Made by a program: the position numbers and the translations under genes. The notes beneath the pieces were generated by a model, which was not told the origin of the DNA, ran no database searches, and was given only the letters and a program-made list of their open reading frames with translations. Shown one piece after another: positions 18,026-25,353 of a stretch of 55,345 bases of DNA (within the stretch, counting starts at the first letter, position 1; the number at the start of each line of letters is the position of its first letter). The DNA lies in contig JAQBUI010000024.1 of NCBI GenBank assembly GCA_027624035.1, forward strand, positions 1-55,345, written 5' to 3'. The stretch is from Pseudomonadota bacterium. Lineage in GTDB: Bacteria; Pseudomonadota; Gammaproteobacteria; Pseudomonadales; Azotimanducaceae.

Positions 18026-18940
18026 ATGCGATTCGGAGCTCAATTCGTCAACTATGTTTGTACCTGGGAAGATACGCTGGCGTGTATTGGATCGATCCAG
18101 GAGGGTCGCTGGAACAGCCTCTGGTGGTCGGATCATTTCCTGGTCCCCGCCCACCAGGCGGTCTGGAACAAGGAATCGCTGGAGGGCTGGTCTGTGGTGA
18201 CGGCGGCTGCCGCAATCACCAAGGATCTTGACCTGGGCTTGCTGGTCACCGGCAACATCTATCGTAACCCGGCGCTGCTGGCGAAGATGGCCGTCACGGT
18301 AGACCAGATTTCCGGTGGCCGATACGTTCTGGGGATTGGTGCGGGCTGGTTCAAAGCGGAGCACGACGCATTCGGCATCGAGTTTCCCGGCCTGAAGGAG
18401 CGATGCGACCGGCTGGAGGAGGCGCTCGACATCATCACTGCGCTGTTCGCCCTTGAACCCGAGCAAACGACAAGCTACCAGGGCAAGTACTACAGCATGA
18501 AAGACTCGCCCATGAATCCGCCCAGCGTGCGCAGACCGCGGGTCCCCATTCTGGTAGGCGGAAATGGCGAAAAGCGAACCCTGAAGACCTGCGCCAAATA
18601 CGCAGACATCTGCAACATTGACTTCAACAATCCGGGCGGCGTGGATGTGTTCAAACACAAGATGGCAGTGCTCGACAGGCACTGTGAGGACATCGGCCGG
18701 GACCCCGCTGAAATCAAACGCACGATGCTGATTCCGATGCGGATCACTGACGACGAGGCCACGGCAAAGGCAGAACTCGAGCGGCGTCCGTGGATCCTCT
18801 GTGGCAAACCGTCGTACATCGTCGATGTGATTGGTCAGTACTTCGATGCGGGGCTTGAAGAGATCATGTTTTCTGGTGTCCCCACCAGGAAGGCCAATTT
18901 CGACCGGATCAATTCGGACGTCCTCTCGGCATTCGACTGA
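18026..18940 (+). CDS. LLM-class flavin-dependent oxidoreductase
   Basis: 304 residues. A luciferase-like TIM barrel is indicated by SLWWSDHFLVP near residue 32, LGLLVTGNIYRNPALLAKMAVTVDQISGGR around 70-98, LGIGAGWF and PRVPILVGGNG. These fit the bacterial group that uses F420 or FMN; the cofactor cannot be decided, and no F420 synthesis gene is in view. It is likely a cytosolic monooxygenase or dehydrogenase. ATG 18026 has AGGAAA upstream. It is divergent from the CoA-transferase across a ~200-base region that should hold both promoters, and is followed by the tandem repeat array. Confidence 0.88.
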   Translation: MRFGAQFVNYVCTWEDTLACIGSIQEGRWNSLWWSDHFLVPAHQAVWNKESLEGWSVVTAAAAITKDLDLGLLVTGNIYRNPALLAKMAVTVDQISGGRYVLGIGAGWFKAEHDAFGIEFPGLKERCDRLEEALDIITALFALEPEQTTSYQGKYYSMKDSPMNPPSVRRPRVPILVGGNGEKRTLKTCAKYADICNIDFNNPGGVDVFKHKMAVLDRHCEDIGRDPAEIKRTMLIPMRITDDEATAKAELERRPWILCGKPSYIVDVIGQYFDAGLEEIMFSGVPTRKANFDRINSDVLSAFD

Positions 18941-18962
18941 TAGCGGGAGTCATGGCAAACAG

Positions 18963-19300
18963 CCTTAGTCGTGCATGCACTTTTCCCGGACCGCACGCCA
19001 TGGAAAAGTACTTCCATGACAGCCTTGAGCGTGCCCGCATTAGACACGCCGTAGTTGTGCAAGCAATTTTCCGGACCGCACACCATGGAAAAGTACTTCC
19101 ATGACAGCCTGAGCGTGCCCGTATTAGACGCGCCGTAGTTGTGCAAGCAATTTTCCGGACTGCACGCCATGGAAAAGTACTTCCATGACAGCCTTGAGCG
19201 TGCCCGGATCAGGCACGCCTTAGTCGTGCAAGCACTTTTCCCGGACCGCACGCCATGGAAAAGTACTTCCATGACAGCCTTGAGCGTGCCCGGATCGCGC
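18963..19300. repeat. Tandem array of an 84-86 bp unit, about 4 copies
   Basis: Units begin AGCCTTGAGCGTGCCCG at about 19021, 19106, 19190 and 19276, with a partial copy from 18963. Each full unit has two potential hairpins: GCGTGCC...GGCACGC (perfect in the 19190 unit, decayed in others) and CATGGAA-AAGTAC-TTCCATG (conserved in all full copies). Units differ by substitutions concentrated in the first stem. An open frame crosses the array on the minus strand but just follows the repeat, so I do not call a gene. The rest of the 18941-19555 gap holds the sigma-factor promoter region. Confidence 0.92.
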
Positions 19301-19555
19301 ACGCCGTAGTCGCGCTACTACCTTGAACTGCGAACCTCCGTTCCCATGCCAGTCAGCCGCGACCTGAGTGATGCGACTCGGTTCACGACTTCCTATGCCG
19401 TATCACTGTCTCGCCTGTACCTTTAAGCTAGAGTGATCGAATCGGGGTCTGACAAGTCGGTCTGTGCAACCACTGGATGTAGCAGTTGGGCCGACTCTGG
19501 TCACTGATTTTCCCGTGTATGAAATAAAGTATCGCCACGAGAGGTCTATAGAAGT

Positions 19556-20068
19556 ATGAGCGATAGACAGGCAAGGTTCGAGAACCTGGTGAATGGTTAC
19601 AGCGACTGGCTGTTCCGATACGCCTATTGGCTTTGTGGCGAGCGCGCGACGGCAGAGGATCTTGTGCAGGAGACCTTTCTGAGGGCCTGGCGCTTCCTTG
19701 ATTCACTCAAGGAGGAAGCCGCTGCCAGGAGTTGGTTGACGACGATTCTACGACGAGAAAACGCCCGGAAATATGAACGCAAGCAGCTTGATTTTGACGA
19801 TGTATAACTCGATAGCCTGCCCGAGATGCCAGTCGGCTTCGACTCGCGCCCTGAATCGCTCGCACTGCACTCGGCCTTGCGAAGGCTACCCCTGATGTAC
19901 CGGGAGCCATTGCTCTTGCAGGTGCTCGGGGGGTTTACGCTGGAGGACATTGCCGAGGTCCTTGACCTGCCGGGCAACACGGTCGCGACCCGACTACATC
20001 GCGCGAGGCAAAAGTTGCGAATGATGCTGGAACCGCAAGGAGAAGGGATAGGTCATGAACTGCCTTGA
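19556..20068 (+). pseudogene. ECF sigma-70 factor of the hvf cluster, interrupted by one in-frame TAA
   Basis: Region 2 is encoded by 19556-19804 (FENLVNGYSDWLFRYAYWL, AEDLVQETFLRAW, LTTILRREN). Region 4 is encoded by 19826-20065 (LPLMYREPLLLQVLGGFTLEDIAEVLDLPGNTVATRLHRARQKL). Between them codon 84 is TAA (19805-19807), in the same frame. Without it the protein is a normal 170-residue ECF sigma factor. The stop falls in the linker, so either the gene is dead, it is read through, or region 4 is made separately from ATG 19826. Everything else is well preserved, so the change looks recent or is an assembly error. The anti-sigma gene overlaps its end by 14 bases. Confidence 0.85.
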
Positions 20069-20777
20069 ATTCAGAAGGCTGAAGCTTGCAGACCCATCGG
20101 TGGAGACACCGGAACTGGGCGCGCACGCCAGCACCTGTTCGGCTTGCCGACGGTTTGAAATCGAGCTCCGGTCCATGGACGAAGATATCCGCAAGGTTGC
20201 GGAGATCGATGTGCCCCAGGGGATGGCGGGCCGGATCCTGTTGAATCAGTCCCTCAAGGTTCGTGCGAGGACTGTTACGCGACGCTGGGTCTGGGCTGGT
20301 CTGGCAGCGTCCGTGATGGTGGCAGGCTTCATTAGAATGGCTGCTCTGATTCCGTCTTCGGAAACGGCGTTCGGTGGTGAACTGATCAGTCACGTGGAAA
20401 TGCCGCATTCTTCGCCGGATGTGAATCAGTTGGCATCCACTCACCTGCAACGGGTGCTGCATTCAGTGGATGCGGAAAGCGCGGACCTGCCTGGTGAAGT
20501 GATCTATGCCACCAATTGTCTGATTGATGGCGAAATGGTCGCTCATTTGATGGTCAGGCAGGGAAACGATGAATTCGTGGTGATTCTGGTCCGCCACGAG
20601 TACGTGACGACCCGGGCGCTATTTCAGCAGGACGGCTGGCGCGGTGTGATCGAACCTCACGAGGTTGGAAATCTTGCTGTCATGCGCCGCGAAGGGTTCC
20701 GTCATGATGCGGCAACCATCAGTGTCATGGATATGGCTCATCAATACGCCGGGGCCTTTCGTCGTCGTCTGATTTAA
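20055..20777 (+). CDS. DUF3379-type anti-sigma factor
   Basis: 240 residues. The N-terminus MNCLEFRRLKLADP followed by HASTCSACRRFE has the His/Cys pattern of zinc-type anti-sigma domains. One membrane segment lies near residues 76-95 (WVWAGLAASVMVAGFIRMAAL), and the rest is periplasmic, as in DUF3379 proteins. It would hold the preceding ECF sigma at the membrane and release it on an envelope signal. Overlap of 14 bases with the sigma gene implies coupled translation. In related clusters such a pair switches on the downstream HvfABCD/bufferin operon, often in response to copper or other thiophilic metals (family knowledge). Confidence 0.85.
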   Translation: MNCLEFRRLKLADPSVETPELGAHASTCSACRRFEIELRSMDEDIRKVAEIDVPQGMAGRILLNQSLKVRARTVTRRWVWAGLAASVMVAGFIRMAALIPSSETAFGGELISHVEMPHSSPDVNQLASTHLQRVLHSVDAESADLPGEVIYATNCLIDGEMVAHLMVRQGNDEFVVILVRHEYVTTRALFQQDGWRGVIEPHEVGNLAVMRREGFRHDAATISVMDMAHQYAGAFRRRLI

Positions 20778-20999
20778 CTTCGCGTGATCTGCTGACCGGT
20801 TGCCGCGGTCACCCCTGGCAACAGGCCATGGCAAGATCGATACGAAAGAAATCTGCTAGCACCCGGGTCATAAGATGTAACAATACGCATGCGGGCTACT
20901 CAATACGTGAATCCTGCGTTCGGATTGCCGGATGGACTCCGCAAGAGTGCGTCATGCGTGAAGTGTTGATTGATAATCCAATAACTAGAGGAAACCTTG

Positions 21000-21431
21000 A
21001 TGAAACTGAGAACTTCCAGAAAGACCCTGGGCGTTGCCGTAGCAGCGGCGTTGGGAGCGGGCGCGGCATTGTCGCCGATGGCCATGGCGGACGCGACCAA
21101 TCCGTTTGGTGCCACCGAACTGGGCGGCGGCTACATGCAACTGGCGGGCGGCCACGGTGAAGGCGGCTGTGGTGAGGCCAAATGCGGCGCAGACAAGGCG
21201 AAAAGCGACGGTGAAGGCTCCTGCGGCGAGGGCAAGTGTGGTGCCGACAAGGCGAAAAGCGACGGTGAAGGCTCCTGCGGTGAGGGCAAGTGCGGTGCCG
21301 ACAAGGCCAAGAGCGAGGGCGAAGGCTCTTGCGGCGAAGGCAAGTGTGGCGCCGACAAGGCCAAGAGCGAGGCTGAAGGTTCCTGCGGCGAAGGCAAGTG
21401 CGGCGCCGACAAGGCCAAAAGTGGCGCCTAG
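21000..21431 (+). CDS. hvfA: HvfA-family RiPP metallophore precursor (Cys-repeat peptide)
   Basis: 143 residues with GAGG before ATG 21000. Residues 1-30 are a signal peptide (basic start, GVAVAAALGAGAALSPMAMA, cut before DATNPF). A short spacer (GATELGGGYMQLAGG) precedes five 18-residue repeats, C57 to S141, each with two Cys: CGEGKCGADKAKS. Ten Cys in total; the first repeat reads EAKCG and the other four EGKCG. In Haemophilus HvfA the Cys of EGKCG motifs is converted to oxazolone/thioamide copper ligands by HvfB/HvfC. The mature peptide would be periplasmic or released. It has no aromatic residues after Y45 and is rich in Lys, Asp and Glu. The spacing to hvfB includes a strong stem-loop. 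Confidence 0.93.
   Translation: MKLRTSRKTLGVAVAAALGAGAALSPMAMADATNPFGATELGGGYMQLAGGHGEGGCGEAKCGADKAKSDGEGSCGEGKCGADKAKSDGEGSCGEGKCGADKAKSEGEGSCGEGKCGADKAKSEAEGSCGEGKCGADKAKSGA
21168..21422 (+). repeat. Five in-frame 54-bp tandem repeats inside hvfA
   Basis: The repeat region encodes the Cys motifs. Units 2 and 3 are almost identical in DNA, as are units 4 and 5, while the first is the most diverged. This suggests growth from the inside by duplication. Copy number in such precursors is expected to vary between strains. Confidence 0.95.
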
Positions 21432-21455
21432 GCGCTTCGTATTCACCTCGCAACA

Positions 21456-21491
21456 AGGAATGGGAGCCCCCGAGAGGATGCTCCCATTCCT
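21456..21491 (+). promoter_or_regulatory. Strong stem-loop between hvfA and hvfB
   Basis: Arms 21456-21467 (AGGAATGGGAGC) and 21480-21491 (GCTCCCATTCCT) are a perfect 12-bp inverted repeat around a 12-base loop. No T-tract follows, so it is not a standard terminator. It lies 24 bases after the precursor stop and 41 before hvfB. It may protect the hvfA mRNA 3' end or partly stop transcription, so that precursor exceeds enzyme; that is inference. Confidence 0.75.
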
Positions 21492-21532
21492 GCTGCCCTG
21501 AAACAACCAGGTCAAACCATCATCAGGTCTCA

Positions 21533-22411
21533 ATGAACGAGCGAGCGCTGGCACCAGTGGACGATGAGTCACCTACGCCAGGACAGGAAGGGCCGGTCAG
21601 GGGTGCAGGGCTCGGCCTGCGCCGGTCCATGACAGCTGCCATGGCGGATCAGGTCCCCGAATCGATCGACTTCTTCGAGCTTGCCCCGGAGAACTGGATC
21701 GGGCTGGGTGGCAGATTCGGCCGTCAGCTTCGTCGCATCAGCGAGACTACCCCTTTGGTCTGCCACGGCCTGTCCCTGTCGATAGGAGGCCCGGCACCCC
21801 TGGATGTGGCGCTACTGACCGACATCAAGTCGTTCATTGCTGAACACAATGTGATGCTCTACAGCGAGCATCTGAGCTATACCAACGATGGCGGGCAGTT
21901 GTACGATCTGTTGCCGATGCCGTTCACTGAAGAGGCTGTCACCTGGACGGCCGAGCGCGTCCGGCAGGCCCAGGACATTCTGGAAATGCCGCTGGTGCTG
22001 GAAAACGTCTCGTACTATACAACGCCGAAGCGTGACCTGGACGAGGTGACATTCGTGCGGTCCGTCGTTGAGGAAGCGGACTGCGGGTTGTTGCTCGATG
22101 TCAATAATGTTTACGTCAACAGTGTCAACCACGGCTATGAGCCCATGGAGTTCATCCGGCAGATGCCGCTGGAGCGGGTCCGCTATCTGCACATTGCCGG
22201 GCACTATGTCGAACCGGATGGGCTGATTGTCGACACCCATGGTGCGGACGTGATCCATCCGGTGTGGGACCTGCTGGAGCAAACCTATCGCCTGATCGGC
22301 CCGACTCCCACGTTGCTGGAGCGGGACTTCAATATTCCCTCCATGGCGCAATTGCTCACCGAAATTGAGGCCATTCATATCCGTCAGCGCAGGGTGGCCG
22401 CCGATGTCTGA
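21533..22411 (+). CDS. hvfB: HvfB, multinuclear iron-dependent oxidase (MNIO, DUF692)
   Basis: 292 residues from ATG 21533; the open frame extends upstream across the stem-loop but homology does not. DUF692 TIM-barrel signatures: FFELAPENW (48-55), H78 in CHGLSLSIGG, E112/H113 in YSEHLSY, E157/N158 in LENVSYY, D189/N191 in LLLDVNNVYVN, H220/H224 in HIAGH, D234/H236 in DTHG and E263 in LLERDFNIP. These are the expected iron ligands. HvfB with HvfC oxidises Cys of the precursor to paired oxazolone and thioamide. It is cytoplasmic, so modification precedes export of HvfA. It overlaps hvfC by 8 bases. Confidence 0.95.
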   Translation: MNERALAPVDDESPTPGQEGPVRGAGLGLRRSMTAAMADQVPESIDFFELAPENWIGLGGRFGRQLRRISETTPLVCHGLSLSIGGPAPLDVALLTDIKSFIAEHNVMLYSEHLSYTNDGGQLYDLLPMPFTEEAVTWTAERVRQAQDILEMPLVLENVSYYTTPKRDLDEVTFVRSVVEEADCGLLLDVNNVYVNSVNHGYEPMEFIRQMPLERVRYLHIAGHYVEPDGLIVDTHGADVIHPVWDLLEQTYRLIGPTPTLLERDFNIPSMAQLLTEIEAIHIRQRRVAADV

Positions 22412-23204
22412 ACTCGCCCGGCTGCAGAAGGCGTTTACCGGACATCTGCGGAATCCCGAACAGGTGCCGGTACCCGCGGGGCTGGACCCTCGCCGGGTGG
22501 GAATCTATTCGGAGCTGATTTTTAACAATCTGTCCGCCCTGGTGAGCGACTTCTTTCCTGTGATCAAGAGCCTCTTGAGCGAGACGCAATGGCGCCTGTT
22601 GATACGGGATTTTTTCATTTCTCATCAGGCCGAGACGCCTTATTTCCCGCAACTGTCCGAGGAATTCGTGCATTACCTGGCAGGGCGCCAGGCACGGTCT
22701 GATGACCCTGGATTCCTGCTGGAACTCGCCCACTATGAATGGCTGGAACTGCATCTGTTCTGGCACCGGCAGGACCCTCCATCCTCACCACTGCCCGCAG
22801 AGACGCTTGAGCGCGAACCGCTTCGCCTGTCTGCCGTCGCAGAACCCGTTGCATATCAGTACCCGGTGCATCGCATCGGTCCGGATTTCCGGCCGGAAGA
22901 GCCCGATGAACAGCCTACATTCCTGTTGGTGTTTCGCGACCTGAGTGAGTCGGTACGGTTTTTCGAACTGCAGCCGTTCACCTATCAGTTTCTGGAAGCA
23001 GTGCAGCAACACCCCGGCCTGGTTGCAGAGCAGTGGCTGGGCGAGATGGCCTCTGAACTGTCGTCCGCAGGCAAGGTATCGGACAGGAAACGATTCATGG
23101 CGAGCGGTTTCGCGATGCTGCAACAGTTCAATCAGCGCTGCGTCTTGGGCAGATTCGACCAACAAGTCCAAGACCAACAAGTCCAAGACCAACAAGAAGG
23201 GTAA
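22404..23204 (+). CDS. hvfC: HvfC, DUF2063 partner protein of the MNIO enzyme
   Basis: 266 residues from ATG 22404, overlapping hvfB. The N-terminal DUF2063 domain is seen in LARLQKAFTGHLR, RRVGIYSELIFNNLSALVSDFFPVIKSLL and RLLIRDFFISHQAETPYFPQLSEEFVHYL. The later part (FLLVFRDLSESVRFFELQPFTYQFLEAVQQHPG) fits the winged-helix-like C-terminal domain. DUF2063 proteins recruit the precursor peptide to the MNIO enzyme. The C-terminus ends in QVQDQQVQDQQEG, encoded by a 15-bp tandem repeat at 23157-23196 that is probably a local expansion. hvfD starts four bases after its stop. Confidence 0.93.
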   Translation: MSELARLQKAFTGHLRNPEQVPVPAGLDPRRVGIYSELIFNNLSALVSDFFPVIKSLLSETQWRLLIRDFFISHQAETPYFPQLSEEFVHYLAGRQARSDDPGFLLELAHYEWLELHLFWHRQDPPSSPLPAETLEREPLRLSAVAEPVAYQYPVHRIGPDFRPEEPDEQPTFLLVFRDLSESVRFFELQPFTYQFLEAVQQHPGLVAEQWLGEMASELSSAGKVSDRKRFMASGFAMLQQFNQRCVLGRFDQQVQDQQVQDQQEG

Positions 23205-23208
23205 AAAC

Positions 23209-23823
23209 ATGATTGGCGTACTGAACCGGTTCCAGGACTTGCTCGATCTGACCCGACATCTGGATTTTCTGGCCCCCCTGCTATTGCGGGCGTACCTCGC
23301 GCCGGTCTTCTACATGGCAGGCAAGAACAAGCTTGATTCGTTTGAAAACACCGTTGCCTGGTTTGCCAATGATGACTGGGGCCTCGGTCTGCCGATGCCC
23401 TGGTTGATGGCGGCGCTGGCCACGGCAGCGGAACTGGGCGGGTCGATATTGCTGGTGCTCGGACTCGGAACGCGCTGGATTGCCCTGCCGCTGATGGTCA
23501 CTATGGTCGTCGCAGCCGTGACCGTGCACTGGGCAAACGGGTGGCTCGCGATCGCGGCGGGTGGCGGTTTGTTCGCCACCGAGCGTACCGAGGGGGCGAT
23601 CATGCGTCTGGACCGGGCCAAGTCGATCCTTCAGGAACACGGCAACTTCGGCTGGCTGACAGAGAACGGCTCGCTGGTGATCCTGAACAACGGCATTGAG
23701 TTTGCGGCCACCTACTTTGTCATGCTGTTGGCCCTGTTTTTCCTGGGTGGCGGCCGATACCTGAGCATGGACTACTGGCTGGCACGTCGATACCGCCGGG
23801 GTCGGAGTCAGGTGCCGGGGTAA
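23209..23823 (+). CDS. hvfD: HvfD, DoxX-like membrane protein
   Basis: 204 residues with four hydrophobic segments: LDFLAPLLLRAYLAPVFYMAG, WLMAALATAAELGGSILLVLG, IALPLMVTMVVAAVTVHWANG, and one near residues 164-185. LLRAYLAPVFYMAG and AAELGGS are typical of DoxX proteins found at the end of hvf/bufferin operons. Its role there is undefined, perhaps redox or export support at the inner membrane. ATG 23209 has AAGAAGGG upstream. The last six codons and the stop (ending SQVPG) lie inside an intergenic repeat (23798-24069), so the native C-terminus may have been replaced. Confidence 0.88.
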   Translation: MIGVLNRFQDLLDLTRHLDFLAPLLLRAYLAPVFYMAGKNKLDSFENTVAWFANDDWGLGLPMPWLMAALATAAELGGSILLVLGLGTRWIALPLMVTMVVAAVTVHWANGWLAIAAGGGLFATERTEGAIMRLDRAKSILQEHGNFGWLTENGSLVILNNGIEFAATYFVMLLALFFLGGGRYLSMDYWLARRYRRGRSQVPG

Positions 23824-24069
23824 ACCTGCTACTACGTGAGCCGACTACTGGCTGGCGTGTCGATTCTGCCAGGAATAATCAGGGTCGGAGTCGAATAGAA
23901 GGGATCGCAAGCGGGCGAATTCAAGCCATCGCCAAGGCCCCTAGCGATCAAGCCTATTGTCCCCATCCGCCTGGAGTCAACGAGGCTAACAGATTCCCAC
24001 TGAATGCATAAACCTGTCGTTGAAACGTCTTGCGGTATCATCTTGTTGGCCGACGAATCGATTCTCTGA
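23798..24069 (+). repeat. Intergenic repeat element, copy 1 (~270 bp)
   Basis: This copy begins GGGGTCGGAGTCAGGTGCCGG and ends ATCTTGTTGGCCGACGAATC plus GATTCTCTGA. It matches 31039-31296 along its length with substitutions and indels. Shared landmarks in order: GGTGCCGGGGTAAAC, TACGTGAGC, GGAGTCGAATA, CCTATTGT, AGATTCCCACTGAAT and TTGTTGGCCGACGAATCG. Here the right end also forms a hairpin (GACGAATC ... GATTCGTC, 24051-24074). The start GGGGTCGGAGTC resembles the REP-like GGGGTCAGAGTC motif. It covers the hvfD stop. Confidence 0.85.
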
Positions 24070-24472
24070 TTCGTCTGGCGTCGTCAATTGCCTGATTGTA
24101 GCCAGCAGGAATTGGTCACATTCTGGCTTTCACGGCACGAGTCCGCAGTGGGTCTACGCGCTGCATTGCAACGTCATATCGCCCCTGCGTTTTGCTGGCA
24201 CGCCGAAAGCCGAAAGGGCGGAACGTGCCGCCCGGTTGCTCGTGCGACTGGCATGGCTGACCGAATGGGCCGCCGCCCTGACGAGATCTCGGGTGGATGG
24301 CGCCAGCCTGTCGCGATTGCACGCTAACGCACGGTGTCGGTCGAATTCGGCCGGCGCATCGGGTGGCACACTCGACTCAAGGGAGACGCTGGCCCAAATG
24401 GAATTCGTGCTGTTGATGTAAGCGAGAGTATGTGTAAACGTGCCGTCTAATCTTATTCATGCGGCTGACTAG
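24070..24472. other. Intergenic region, no gene recognised
   Basis: About 400 bases. Overlapping frames on both strands (for example 24088-24327 and 24020-24421) have no recognisable domain, compete with one another and lack good ribosome-binding sites. The region may be remnant DNA linked to the adjacent repeat. The last ~50 bases should hold the promoter of the next gene. Confidence 0.5.
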
Positions 24473-24949
24473 ATGAACCACGACTTCGATGTTGAGCTTC
24501 TTTATGCCGCACTTGATAAGAAGCGAAGTACAGAGGGTCTGACCTGGGCGGGCATAGCGAAAGAGATTGGAGTCGCTGCATCCACTGTCAAAGGTATTCG
24601 TGAGAAACAGGGCATCGAAGGCGATGGAGTTCTGCAGATGTTGTTGTGGCTGGACAGGTCGCCGGAAAGCTTTGTGCCTGGATCAAAGGCGACCAAAAAT
24701 CATGAACTTGAGAAGCCTAAGGATGCGACCCTGCGCTTTGATGTAAAGAAAGTCTATCGGCATCTTGACGCAAAGAGAACCAGCGAAGGACTGAGTTGGG
24801 TTCAAGTCGCCGAACAGATCGGCGGCTTCAAACCAAACATGCTGCAGCGACTAAAAGACGGTGGCAGAACTTCATTTCCCGGTATCGCTCGAATCGCACG
24901 ATGGCTTGAGGTTCCGATGAAGGATCTAACGATGGTAAGTCCATGGTAG
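24473..24949 (+). CDS. Protein of two helix-turn-helix-like repeats
   Basis: 158 residues made of two related halves: residues 5-68 (FDVELLYAALDKKRSTEGLT, WAGIAKEIGVAASTVKGI) and 87-152 (FDVKKVYRHLDAKRTSEGLS, WVQVAEQIGGFKPNMLQRL). Each half ends with a conserved WL segment (LLWLDRSPESF, ARWLEVPMKDL). Each looks like an XRE-type DNA-binding domain, so the monomer may bind as an internal dimer. There is no ligand domain. The A+T content is higher than in its neighbours and it stands isolated between repeat-rich regions, which suggests acquisition. Its target is unknown. Confidence 0.75.
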   Translation: MNHDFDVELLYAALDKKRSTEGLTWAGIAKEIGVAASTVKGIREKQGIEGDGVLQMLLWLDRSPESFVPGSKATKNHELEKPKDATLRFDVKKVYRHLDAKRTSEGLSWVQVAEQIGGFKPNMLQRLKDGGRTSFPGIARIARWLEVPMKDLTMVSPW

Positions 24950-25353
24950 CGCAATCGACGTGCCAACATCCAAGTCCCATTCGATGACCCACAGACCAAC
25001 CAACGGCACTATTCTGAATTCCAGTACCCTGAACCCATCGGTGACGGTCGCATTCGGCCAGTGACTGAATTCGAGGGCCAAATCGCCAGATTTCAATCGT
25101 TGGTACCGAAATGTGGGTCACACAACATACGTTCAGATGGGCCAATTAGCGACCAGGGCCCACACCCGAATACCAATCTGGCAACGTTGCAGACCTCACC
25201 ATCAAAGCCGCTCGACCACACTGCCCTCAACCACCGCGTGGCGGTCACTCAAATCTCGACGAGTCATCCCTGCAGGCGTTGCGTGGCTCATTCATTTTCA
25301 CCATGGCCAGGACCACACGGTAACTCTACGGCGCGACTGAGCCCGCCTCGCAC
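24950..25353. other. Intergenic region, nothing recognised
   Basis: About 400 bases between convergent genes. I see no ORF with a domain, no clear repeat and no strong terminator. Composition is less GC-biased at the third position than in neighbouring genes. Confidence 0.5.

Noticed and set aside
17435..18682. 415-residue minus-strand ORF
   Set aside because: It is antisense to the LLM gene and then out of frame within the CoA-transferase gene, with no domain.
18963..19300. CRISPR array
   Set aside because: Units are contiguous and similar along their whole length, with no unique spacers and no cas genes.
18835..19302. 155-residue minus-strand ORF across the tandem repeats
   Set aside because: It only translates the 84-86 bp repeat, changes frame sense between units, runs into the LLM oxidoreductase gene, and has no ribosome-binding site or domain.
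20876..20881. TGTAAC as the -35 of an ECF promoter for hvfA
   Set aside because: A hexamer of this kind fits SigF-type promoters, but I found no matching -10 at suitable spacing and no convincing twin upstream of the sigma gene.
20896..21456. Minus-strand ORFs of up to 195 residues opposite hvfA (Arg/His-rich)
   Set aside because: They mirror the hvfA repeats and have no start signals.
24020..24421. Possible 133-residue gene downstream of repeat copy 1
   Set aside because: It starts inside the repeat, competes with several overlapping frames, and has no domain or ribosome-binding site.
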